64,000 bases of DNA from Neisseria sicca 4320. Lineage in GTDB: Bacteria > Pseudomonadota > Gammaproteobacteria > Burkholderiales > Neisseriaceae. Of this stretch, positions 57,344 to 64,000 are shown one piece after another. The DNA is taken from positions 39,656-103,655 of the forward strand of contig NZ_AEPF01000045.1 in the NCBI RefSeq assembly GCF_000193735.1, written 5' to 3'. A model generated the notes under the pieces. That model was given only the letters and a program-made list of their open reading frames with translations. It searched no databases and was not told where the DNA came from. How positions within the stretch are numbered: position 1 is the stretch's first letter; the number at the start of each line of letters is the position of its first letter. The position numbers and the translations under genes were made by a program.

Positions 57344-57796
57344 CTAATTGTTCTCGAATTTCAAATAACGCCACAGCAAACCTAAGCCCAAGACGCTGCA
57401 TACCAGATAAATGATGCTGGAAATGCCGTGCCACATACCGAAAGAGCCGCCCAATAACGAAAGCAGCCAGTTTGCCGTGCCTGTCTTGTGTGCCTCGATA
57501 ACAGGGCTTATCAGGAATTGGTTGGATGCGGTCAGCAGCAGAAGGAGGATAATGAATTTCGGTGCGACTTTGCCGTTGTCGGAAAACGAACGGTTTCGGT
57601 TGCTTCGCACTACCAGCCAAGCCACTATCCAAGCCAGCAGACCAAAATAATTGTTGATGGAAAACAGTACGCCGGCGATATTGCCTGCTTCCTGCTTGCC
57701 AAGCCGTTCAAATAAAATCGGGGCGGCAATATAGCCCGCCATTACCTGCATACCCAGCCACAGGCTGGTCAGCAATGCGCACAATCGGTTCATCAT
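57344..57796 (-). CDS. DUF4149 family membrane protein
   Basis: This 150-residue protein has four predicted membrane helices (about 5-27, 40-62, 78-98, 118-140). The N-terminal pattern LCALLTSLWLGMQVMAGYIAAPILFERL is typical of DUF4149/TMEM205-like proteins of unknown function. Two adjacent ATG codons are possible starts, with a CAGGA site at 5 or 8 bases. Confidence 0.78.
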   Translation of the reverse strand: MMNRLCALLTSLWLGMQVMAGYIAAPILFERLGKQEAGNIAGVLFSINNYFGLLAWIVAWLVVRSNRNRSFSDNGKVAPKFIILLLLLTASNQFLISPVIEAHKTGTANWLLSLLGGSFGMWHGISSIIYLVCSVLGLGLLWRYLKFENN

Positions 57797-58011
57797 TTAG
57801 TCCTGAAATTCAAATCTGCCGCATACTAACATAGTTTTCAGACGACCTGAGGCTCACGCCGACTTACGCCAAATTCGATCCGTTCTGCGGATGCGGATAA
57901 ATGCAAACTCAGCGAGCGTAAAAGCAATCATACCTATCACTAAAAGAGGGGAAACGACAGCATCCGGTTTGCAGTACACAAGGATCAGAGGTCTCGAGGA
58001 AATATGAAAGA

Positions 58012-58054
58012 AGGTCGTCTGAAAAACCCGAATCGGGGTTTTCAGACGACCTTT
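58012..58054 (-). terminator. Inverted DUS pair, probable pilU terminator
   Basis: AGGTCGTCTGAAAAACCC and GGGGTTTTCAGACGACCT make an extended stem 22 bases past the pilU stop on the minus strand. Confidence 0.75.
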
Positions 58055-58075
58055 GTTTTGCCTGAAATCGGGTGT

Positions 58076-59308
58076 TTACGAAATCAGGTTCAAATCGCTG
58101 ATGCGGTCGTAGAGGCGGTCGGGGTCGTTGCCTTCTTCGTGCATTTGGATGCGCAGGCGCAGATCGTTGGTGGAAACGGCTTGGCGCAGGGCTTCGTCGT
58201 ATTCGATTTGACCTTTGATGTAGAGTTCGAACAGGTGTTGGTCGAAGGTCTGCATGCCGTCCGTGCCGGAGCGCGTCATGAGTTCGCGGATTTCCATGAG
58301 TTCGCCTTTGAAAATCAAATCCTGCATGGCGGGGGTGTTGAGCAGCAAATCGACGACGGCGGTACGCTGGCTGCGGTTTTTCTTGATGGCGAGGCGCTGG
58401 CCGATGATGCCGGTCAGGTTGAGCGCCAAATCCATGAGGACTTGTTTGCGTCGGTCTTCTTGGTAGAAGTTGATGATACGCTCGATGGTTTGGGCGGCGG
58501 TGTTGGCGTGGATGGTGAAGACGCACAAGTGGCCGGTTTGGGCAAGCTGGAGGGCGTATTCCATACTGGCTTCGCTGCGCACCTCGCCGATACAGACGAC
58601 GTCGGGCGCTTGACGCATCGCGCTTTGGACGGCGATTTTCCAGTCGTTGGTATCGATGCCGACTTCGCGTTGGGTGAAGATGCTGCGGCGGGGTTTGTAG
58701 ATGAATTCGATAGGGTCTTCGATGGTGACGATGTGGCCGGGCATTTTGTGGTTGCGGTAGTCGAGCATGGATGCCATGGTGGTCGATTTACCGGAACCGG
58801 TCGGGCCGGCAAGGATCAGCAGGCCGCGCGGGGAAAGGGAGAGGTCTTTGAGTTTGGCGGGCAGGCCGAGGCTCTCCATTTCGGGGATTTCTTGGTTGAT
58901 ACGGCGCAAGACCATGCCGACGCGGCCTTGTTCGTGGTAGGCGTTGACACGGTAACGGGTGTTGCTGCGGGATTGGACGGAGTAGTTGAGTTCCCATTCG
59001 CGGTTGAAGGTTTCAAGCTGCTCGGGGTTCATGGTGGATTCGACGATGGCGGCGGTATCTTCGCCGGTCAGGGCTTTGTGCGGGACGGGGGTCAGGGTGC
59101 CGCTGACTTTGACGGCAGGCGGGAAACCTGCGCTGATGAAAATGTCGGATGCGCCGCGTTTTTCTGCTTCGACGCACATGCGGTCGAGCAGGGGATGGAG
59201 GTGTGTGCCGATTTCGGCGGGGGTGGGGATATGCGGCGGTTGGTTTTTTTGCGAGTAGGCTTGCACCATTTCGCTGAGTAAGTTGTGTAAAGGAGTTGTT
59301 TCGCTCAT
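58076..59308 (-). CDS. pilU: Type IV pilus accessory retraction ATPase PilU
   Basis: This 410-residue member of the PilT/GspE ATPases has Walker A GPTGSGKSTTMAS (about 175), the Asp box IVTIEDPIEFIY, Walker B DVVCIGEVRSEASME and the His box HLCVFTIHANTAAQ. The extended C-terminus, which contains ELMTRSGTDGMQTFDQHLF, separates PilU from PilT. It cooperates with PilT in pilus retraction, and in Neisseria affects twitching and microcolony behaviour. It lies 169 bases downstream of pilT on the same strand, with a DUS pair between them. Confidence 0.95.
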   Translation of the reverse strand: MSETTPLHNLLSEMVQAYSQKNQPPHIPTPAEIGTHLHPLLDRMCVEAEKRGASDIFISAGFPPAVKVSGTLTPVPHKALTGEDTAAIVESTMNPEQLETFNREWELNYSVQSRSNTRYRVNAYHEQGRVGMVLRRINQEIPEMESLGLPAKLKDLSLSPRGLLILAGPTGSGKSTTMASMLDYRNHKMPGHIVTIEDPIEFIYKPRRSIFTQREVGIDTNDWKIAVQSAMRQAPDVVCIGEVRSEASMEYALQLAQTGHLCVFTIHANTAAQTIERIINFYQEDRRKQVLMDLALNLTGIIGQRLAIKKNRSQRTAVVDLLLNTPAMQDLIFKGELMEIRELMTRSGTDGMQTFDQHLFELYIKGQIEYDEALRQAVSTNDLRLRIQMHEEGNDPDRLYDRISDLNLIS

Positions 59309-59387
59309 TTTGTGTACTCTTTATAAGTAAGTGGATATTGAGACCGGCGGGCGGTTTGTTTGTTATTGGGTGTTGCCTGCCTTACGG

Positions 59388-59448
59388 AGGTCGTCTGAAA
59401 ACGGGAAACGGTTTTCCTTGTTGTGTAAACTGCGTTTTCAGACGACCT
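59388..59448 (-). terminator. Inverted DUS pair between pilT and pilU
   Basis: AGGTCGTCTGAAAACG and CGTTTTCAGACGACCT are separated by about 29 bases. It may reduce read-through from pilT into pilU. Confidence 0.65.
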
Positions 59449-59477
59449 TGTCTGTTCCCGATAATAGAATGCGCTGA

Positions 59478-60524
59478 TCAAACGATGGTCATGCTTTCGC
59501 TGTTTTGCGCTTTGCTGCGGGCTACGTCGGGGCTGATAGTGCCTTGGCGGACGAGGGTTTGCAGCGCTTGGTCGAGGGTTTGCATGCCGTGTGCTTGACC
59601 GGTTTGCAGAGCGGAGTTGATTTGGGCGATTTTATTTTCGCGGATCAGGTTGCGCACTGCCGGAGTGGAGATGAGAATTTCGTGTGCGGCGACACGGCCG
59701 TTGCCGTCGCGGGTTTTCAGCAGGGTTTGCGAAATGACCGCGCGCAGGGATTCGGACAGCATCGAACGCACCATTTCTTTTTCGCCGGCAGGGAATACGT
59801 CAACGATACGGTCTACGGTTTTGGCAGCGCCGGTGGTGTGCAGCGTACCGAATACCAAGTGGCCGGTTTCGGCGGCGGTCAGCGCAAGACCGATGGTTTC
59901 TGGGTCGCGCATCTCGCCCACGAGAATTACGTCCGGGTCTTCACGCAATGCGGAACGCAGGGCGTTGGCAAAGCTGTGGGTGTGTTGGTGCAACTCGCGC
60001 TGGTTGACGAGGGCTTTTTTACTTTGGTGGACGAACTCGATCGGGTCTTCGATGGTGAGGATGTGTGCGGGTTGGGTTTCGTTGATGTAGTTGATCATCG
60101 CCGCCAACGTGGTGGATTTACCGGAACCGGTCGGGCCGGTTACCAATACCAAACCACGCGGGTTGTCGGCGATTTTTTGGAAAATACGCGGGGCGCGCAG
60201 GTCTTCCAGCGTCAATACGGTACTCGGAATGGTACGGAAGACGGCGGCAGGGCCGCGGTTGGAGGTGAATGCGTTGACACGGAAGCGGGCGACGTTGGGC
60301 AGCTCGAAGGAGAAGTCCACTTCCAAATCTTGTTGGAAGAGTTTGCGTTGATGGTCGTTCATGACCGAAGTAACCATGTTGCCGACTTCTTCGGCGGACA
60401 TTTCGGGCAGGTTGATGCGGCGGATGTCGCCGTGAACGCGGATCATGGGAGACATTTCCGAGCTTAAGTGAAGGTCGGAAGCTTTGTTTTTGACGCCGAA
60501 AGCGAGTAAGTCGGTAATCTGCAT
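59478..60524 (-). CDS. pilT: Type IV pilus retraction ATPase PilT
   Basis: This 348-residue hexameric ATPase powers pilus disassembly, twitching and DNA uptake. Walker A is GPTGSGKST (130-138), the Asp box ILTIEDPIEFVHQ, Walker B DVILVGEMRDPETI and the His box HLVFGTLHTTGAA. The retraction-specific motif AVRNLIRE near the C-terminus is present (AIRNLIRE in most relatives). It is divergent from yggS; the 179-base AT-rich gap (60525-60703) should contain both promoters. Confidence 0.96.
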   Translation of the reverse strand: MQITDLLAFGVKNKASDLHLSSEMSPMIRVHGDIRRINLPEMSAEEVGNMVTSVMNDHQRKLFQQDLEVDFSFELPNVARFRVNAFTSNRGPAAVFRTIPSTVLTLEDLRAPRIFQKIADNPRGLVLVTGPTGSGKSTTLAAMINYINETQPAHILTIEDPIEFVHQSKKALVNQRELHQHTHSFANALRSALREDPDVILVGEMRDPETIGLALTAAETGHLVFGTLHTTGAAKTVDRIVDVFPAGEKEMVRSMLSESLRAVISQTLLKTRDGNGRVAAHEILISTPAVRNLIRENKIAQINSALQTGQAHGMQTLDQALQTLVRQGTISPDVARSKAQNSESMTIV

Positions 60525-60703
60525 AATGTGGCCTTGTTTTAGTTTAGAATAATGAGGCGGAACCCGATTTAAAATGCGGACGCGGAATGCCGGGCGTTTC
60601 CCTGTTCAGGTTCCGATAAATTGTATTATTTTAAATACATAAACCGTTCAGACCAAGTAAAATTTTCAAAATCGCTGTAATTGATGTAATAAAGGAAGAA
60701 ATC

Positions 60704-61411
60704 ATGTCGGTATTGCAACAAAATTATGCGGTGGTGAAAAGACGCATTGCCGAAGCCGAGCAAAAGGCAGGCAGGCAGGCGGGAGAGGTGGGTTTGATTG
60801 CCGTCAGCAAAACCTTCCCTTCAGACGACATCCGCGAGGTATATGCCGCAGGACAGCGTGATTTTGGTGAAAACTATATTCAGGAGTGGTACGAGAAAAC
60901 GGAAACGCTCGCGGATTTGCCCGACATCGTTTGGCACGTCATCGGCGATGTGCAGTCGAACAAAACCAAATTTGTCGCCGAACGCGCGCATTGGGTGCAT
61001 ACGATAGGTCGTCTGAAAACCGCCCGCCGCCTGAGCGAACAGCGTCCGCCCGAAATGCCGCCCTTGCAGGTGTGCATCGAAGTCAATATCGCGGGCGAGG
61101 AGGCGAAACACGGCATTGCTCCCGATGAGGCGGTCGCGCTGGGGGTGGAAGTGGCGAAGTTGCCGAATGTGGTTGTACGCGGGTTGATGTGTGTCGCCAA
61201 AGCAGGCAGCAGCGAAGCCGAATTGCGCGTTCAGTTCCAAACCATGCAGAAACTGCTTGCCGACCTGAACGCGGCGGGCGTTGATGCGGATGTGTTGTCT
61301 ATGGGAATGTCTGACGATATGCCTGTGGCGGTCGCGTGCGGCGCAACGCATGTGCGCATCGGCAGCGCGATTTTCGGCAGACGGGAGCAAAAAGGGAAAG
61401 ACGGTCAATGA
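60704..61411 (+). CDS. yggS: Pyridoxal phosphate homeostasis protein YggS/PLPBP
   Basis: This 235-residue TIM-barrel PLP carrier has the PLP lysine K36 in LIAVSKTFPSDDIREVY, followed by FGENYIQE, WHVIGDVQSNKTKFV, and the C-terminal phosphate site LSMGMSDDMPVAVACGATHVRIGSAIFG. It buffers free PLP and affects amino-acid balance. It is frequently next to proC and yggT, as here. The stop overlaps the next gene (ATGA). Confidence 0.95.
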   Translation: MSVLQQNYAVVKRRIAEAEQKAGRQAGEVGLIAVSKTFPSDDIREVYAAGQRDFGENYIQEWYEKTETLADLPDIVWHVIGDVQSNKTKFVAERAHWVHTIGRLKTARRLSEQRPPEMPPLQVCIEVNIAGEEAKHGIAPDEAVALGVEVAKLPNVVVRGLMCVAKAGSSEAELRVQFQTMQKLLADLNAAGVDADVLSMGMSDDMPVAVACGATHVRIGSAIFGRREQKGKDGQ

Positions 61412-61803
61412 AACAGATTGTCTCGGTCGTTTTGCTTGGTTTGATCTTAACGGGTTGTCGGTTGATGGGCTGGTATCAATGTGAGTCCTTATCAGGCTGG
61501 TGCAAGCCCAAAAAGCCGGCAGCAATAGATTTTTGGGAAATTAAAGGCGAACCGCCGCCTTCTATCGAGGATTTCCGCGGAACACGTTTTGCAGACGGGA
61601 GTTATTCCGTTGACGACAATGCTTATCGTGCCGCAGCTAATGATTATTTCATGAGGAAAATCAAAAAGTTTGAAGCTTGCGGACTAGCTTGGCATATCCG
61701 CGATAAACGCCCTTTAGCGGAAACTTTCAAACAAGAAGGCTTCGATTGTTTGGAAAAACAGGGCTTATACCGAACATCGCTACCCGAAAGCGTCCGTTGG
61801 TAA
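61408..61803 (+). CDS. Small hypothetical lipoprotein
   Basis: This 131-residue protein starts with a lipoprotein signal (KQIVSVVLLGLILTGC, lipobox LTGC with Cys at 17), followed by a Trp/Pro-rich region and DYFMRKIKKFEACGLAWHIRDKRPLAETF. Three later cysteines could form disulfides in the periplasm. No family is recognised. The ATG at 61408 overlaps the yggS stop (ATGA), so it is translationally coupled to yggS. The open frame upstream of it is a yggS shadow. Confidence 0.75.
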   Translation: MKQIVSVVLLGLILTGCRLMGWYQCESLSGWCKPKKPAAIDFWEIKGEPPPSIEDFRGTRFADGSYSVDDNAYRAAANDYFMRKIKKFEACGLAWHIRDKRPLAETFKQEGFDCLEKQGLYRTSLPESVRW

Positions 61804-61805
61804 AA

Positions 61806-61856
61806 AGGTCGTCTGAAATTTTTCCGCTTTGATAGAAACGGCATTTCAGACGACCT
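61806..61856 (+). terminator. Inverted DUS pair after lipoprotein gene
   Basis: AGGTCGTCTGAAAT and ATTTCAGACGACCT flank about 23 bases, ending 38 bases before proC. It lacks a T run. Confidence 0.6.
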
Positions 61857-61893
61857 CAGAAAATGTATTTCATTTAAAAAATTAAGGAAATTT

Positions 61894-62691
61894 ATGAACA
61901 TCTACTTTTTAGGCGGCGGCAATATGGCAGCCGCCATTGCGGGCGGGCTGGTCAAGCAGGGCGGATACCGTATCCACATCGCCAACCGTGGCGCAGAAAA
62001 ACGCGGGCGTTTGGCAAAAGAATTAAATGTCGAAGTTTCTGAGTCGCTGCCCGAATTGCTTTCAGACGACGTATTAATCCTTGCCGTCAAACCGCAGGAC
62101 ATGGAAGCCGCGTGCCGCAACGTTCGCGTCAACGGCGCATTGGTGCTCTCCGTTGCCGCCGGTTTGTCTATTGATACCCTCAGCCGCTACCTTGGCGGAA
62201 CGCGCCGCATCGTCCGTACCATGCCCAACACGCCGGGGAAAATCGGTTTGGGCGTATCCGGCATGTTTGCCGAAGCGGAAGTATCCGAAGCCGACCGCGC
62301 CGCCGCCGACCGCATTATGCGTTCCGTCGGTTTGACCGTTTGGTTGGGCGAAGAAGAGAAGTTGCACAATATTACCGGTATTAGCGGCAGCGGTCCCGCC
62401 TACGTCTTTTACCTGCTCGGCGCACTCCAAGCCGCCGCTCAGGCGCAAGGATTCAGCGAAGAAGATGCCCGCGCCCTCAGTCTCGCTACGTTTAAAGGCG
62501 CAGTCGCCTTGGCAGAACAAAGCGGCGAAGACTTCGCGCAATTGCAGCAAAACGTTACTTCCAAAGGTGGAACCACCCACGAAGCTATCGAAACGTTCAA
62601 ATCATGCCGCGTCGCCGAAGCCATTGCCCAAGGCGTTGACGCTTGCGTCAAGCGTTCGCAGGAAATGGCACAACAATATAAGATCGTCTGA
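61894..62691 (+). CDS. proC: Pyrroline-5-carboxylate reductase
   Basis: This 265-residue enzyme performs the last step of proline synthesis using NAD(P)H. The Rossmann start IYFLGGGNMAAAIAGGL is present, as are VLILAVKPQDM, RTMPNTPGKIGLGVSGMFA and the P5C-reductase signature ITGISGSGPAYVFYLLGALQ with SKGGTTHEAIE. The stop TGA is provided by an AGATCGTCTGA DUS-like sequence, and yggT starts 2 bases later. Confidence 0.96.
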   Translation: MNIYFLGGGNMAAAIAGGLVKQGGYRIHIANRGAEKRGRLAKELNVEVSESLPELLSDDVLILAVKPQDMEAACRNVRVNGALVLSVAAGLSIDTLSRYLGGTRRIVRTMPNTPGKIGLGVSGMFAEAEVSEADRAAADRIMRSVGLTVWLGEEEKLHNITGISGSGPAYVFYLLGALQAAAQAQGFSEEDARALSLATFKGAVALAEQSGEDFAQLQQNVTSKGGTTHEAIETFKSCRVAEAIAQGVDACVKRSQEMAQQYKIV

Positions 62692-62693
62692 AA

Positions 62694-63248
62694 ATGCGTG
62701 GAGATTTATTGATATTGCTTGCCGACGGCATCGTTATCCTGTGTTTGGCACGTCTCTTCCTGCAGTCGGCGGGATTGAGTGAAAATCATGCACTCTTAGC
62801 GTTCAGCAAGCGATCAACCGATTGGCTGGTCAACCCGCTGCATAAAATTCTGCCAGTTAAAAAATACGACCCCGCCTGCCTGTTGTCAGGACTGTTGCTA
62901 TATTACATCGTATTTACCTTCATCACTTTAGTGGCGCAACCTACCGCATTCAGCGTCAAAATCATCATCGCCAATTTTATACTGGCAATATTGAATACAA
63001 TTAAATCAGCAGCTTATGTGTTGTTGATAGGATTGTTTATCCGCATGGCGCTCAGTATTAAAGATCCCTATTCCCAACTTTCCGTCGCGTTGGAACGGAT
63101 ATATCGCCCCATACTTTCTCCCGTGCAATTTTTAAAGTACGGACGCTACGATTTTTCAGGTAGTATATTGGCATTATTACTGTGGATCTGGTTAAGCAGT
63201 CTATCGCCCCAAATTACCCGCCAAATCAACTTGTGGCTACTGCAATAG
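62694..63248 (+). CDS. yggT: YggT family membrane protein
   Basis: This 184-residue membrane protein has two YGGT repeats, each a helix pair (ILLADGIVILCLARLFLQSAG and the later AAYVLLIGLFIRMALSIKDPYS). YggT proteins are of uncertain function, with links to osmotic stress and division. The position directly after proC and near yggS is the usual context. Confidence 0.9.
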   Translation: MRGDLLILLADGIVILCLARLFLQSAGLSENHALLAFSKRSTDWLVNPLHKILPVKKYDPACLLSGLLLYYIVFTFITLVAQPTAFSVKIIIANFILAILNTIKSAAYVLLIGLFIRMALSIKDPYSQLSVALERIYRPILSPVQFLKYGRYDFSGSILALLLWIWLSSLSPQITRQINLWLLQ

Positions 63249-63441
63249 ACAGCGAGTTCATTAAGAATTTGCAGTATGACGTAAGCAAAATGCAAAAAAG
63301 TGAAAATCAAAACCACGGCTGTGAAAACATGGTATTATGCCGCCATTTCTAAACGGACTTGAGAAAAGAAGTTCTAAGAAATCAATAAAATAAACCACTT
63401 GAGTAGCATTTCGTTTCCCACAATAGATTGAAAGAAAAATT

Positions 63442-63858
63442 ATGGCAAAGCTGACAGAACAAGACATTTTGAATTGGGACGGCCCGGAAGAAGATTACAT
63501 GAATAGCGACCAGTTGGCATTCTTCCGCGAACTGCTGGTAAAAATGCAAGACGAACTGATTGAAAACGCATCTGCCACCACCGGTCACCTGCAAGAACAC
63601 GAATCGGCTCCCGATCCTGCCGACCGCGCCACTCAAGAAGAAGAGTATGCGCTGGAATTGCGCACCCGCGACCGCGAACGCAAACTTCTGGGTAAAGTAC
63701 AAGCAACCATCCGCAGCATTGACGAAGGCGAGTACGGCTTCTGTGCAGATACCGGCGAACCCATCGGTCTCAAACGCCTCCTTGCCCGCCCGACTGCTAC
63801 ACTTTCCGTAGAAGCACAAGAACGCCGCGAACGTATGAAAAAACAGTTTGCCGACTAA
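63442..63858 (+). CDS. dksA: RNA polymerase-binding protein DksA, zinc-free type
   Basis: This 138-residue transcription factor works with ppGpp in the secondary channel of RNA polymerase. The coiled coil carries the acidic tip DPADRATQEEE (D58, D61 equivalent to the E. coli D71/D74 pair). The C-terminal globular region aligns with the zinc finger, but the four metal cysteines are C101, T104, S122 and A125, so only one remains. This resembles zinc-independent DksA2-type proteins. An AT-rich promoter-like region precedes it (63249-63441). Confidence 0.93.
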   Translation: MAKLTEQDILNWDGPEEDYMNSDQLAFFRELLVKMQDELIENASATTGHLQEHESAPDPADRATQEEEYALELRTRDRERKLLGKVQATIRSIDEGEYGFCADTGEPIGLKRLLARPTATLSVEAQERRERMKKQFAD

Positions 63859-63901
63859 AATAACGAAGTCGGTTGATTGAATTAGGTAGTAAGAAAATAC
63901 A

Positions 63902-63933
63902 AGGTCGTCTGAAAAAGATTTCAGACGACCTTT
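63902..63933 (+). terminator. Compact inverted DUS pair after dksA
   Basis: AGGTCGTCTGAAA and TTTCAGACGACCTTT flank a 6-base loop, 44 bases after the dksA stop. The last 67 bases of the window show nothing further. Confidence 0.75.
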
Positions 63934-64000
63934 GGTGTTGTTGAGGTAGGTTGTTGAGTTTGGTTTGAGAATGGTTTTGAAAGTTTCGAAATAAAAGCTT

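Noticed and set aside
57188..57385. 65-codon frame between the beta-barrel and DUF4149 genes
   Set aside because: It overlaps the 3' end of a better-supported opposite gene, lacks a convincing ribosome site at its first codon, and its last part is antisense to DUF4149. A short peptide from 57239 cannot be excluded.
58004..59281. 425-codon plus-strand frame opposite pilU
   Set aside because: It is the antisense shadow of an unmistakable PilU with all ATPase motifs; it also starts through a DUS.
59505..60467. 320-codon plus-strand frame opposite pilT
   Set aside because: It is the antisense shadow of PilT; no recognisable motif.

Overview
This window is chromosomal DNA from a commensal Neisseria. 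The main evidence is the DNA uptake sequence (DUS). The dominant form is AGGTCGTCTGAA, the dialect known from the N. mucosa/sicca/subflava side of the genus, and it occurs dozens of times, often as inverted pairs after genes. A few copies have the meningococcal core GCCGTCTGAA. Two Correia elements (TATAGTGGATTAA ends), dRS3-type palindromes (ATTCCC-N8-GGGAAT) and recognisable neisserial proteins (NuoA-N, 191-residue Fic, BamA, PilT/PilU) agree. I see no rRNA, tRNA, CRISPR array, prophage or complete insertion sequence.

Layout. 1-9.3 kb: a cut-off sstT, tamA and tamB separated by a dead mscS remnant, a secreted GlcG/HbpS protein and a Correia element. 9.3-30 kb: a DUF533 gene, then the complete respiratory complex I operon nuoA-N. 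This operon carries cargo at several junctions: repeats at nuoE/F, an orphan gene plus a GIY-YIG gene at nuoF/G, a Fic AMP-transferase at nuoK/L, and a chorismate mutase-like gene plus a cupin at nuoL/M. A DUF2818 gene and proB follow. 30-35 kb: a repeat-rich gap, photolyase, a FUSC protein, a CopD-like protein and a frameshifted terC. 35-47 kb: the envelope-biogenesis cluster frr-uppS-cdsA-dxr-rseP-bamA-skp-lpxD-fabZ-lpxA. An AT-rich abortive-infection (HEPN) gene preceded by a strongly structured leader is inserted between fabZ and lpxA. 47-54 kb: pdxA, a DUF218 gene frameshifted near its end, arsC-like, a thioredoxin-like gene, ftsEX and mutS. 54.4-55.5 kb: an AT-rich island holding the C-terminal end of a probable polymorphic toxin and its coupled candidate immunity gene. 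55.5-64 kb: an NlpC/P60 lipoprotein, a small beta-barrel protein, DUF4149, pilU, pilT, yggS, a lipoprotein, proC, yggT and dksA.

How the genes work together. Most of the window is housekeeping: energy (Nuo), outer-membrane assembly (BamA, Skp, TamA/TamB), lipid A (LpxD, LpxA), fatty acids (FabZ), isoprenoids (Dxr, UppS), phospholipid (CdsA), cell division (FtsEX), pilus retraction (PilT/PilU), DNA repair (MutS, photolyase) and proline (ProB, ProC). Accessory genes sit singly in gaps between these genes, usually next to DUS, dRS3 or Correia repeats, as expected for acquisition by natural transformation. The most promising unusual loci are the HEPN Abi gene with its hairpin leader, the toxin/immunity remnant, and the Fic gene whose start codon lies inside a meningococcal-dialect DUS. 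Three genes have inactivating or truncating lesions: mscS, terC and the DUF218 gene. The last two are each consistent with one missing A in a poly-A tract.
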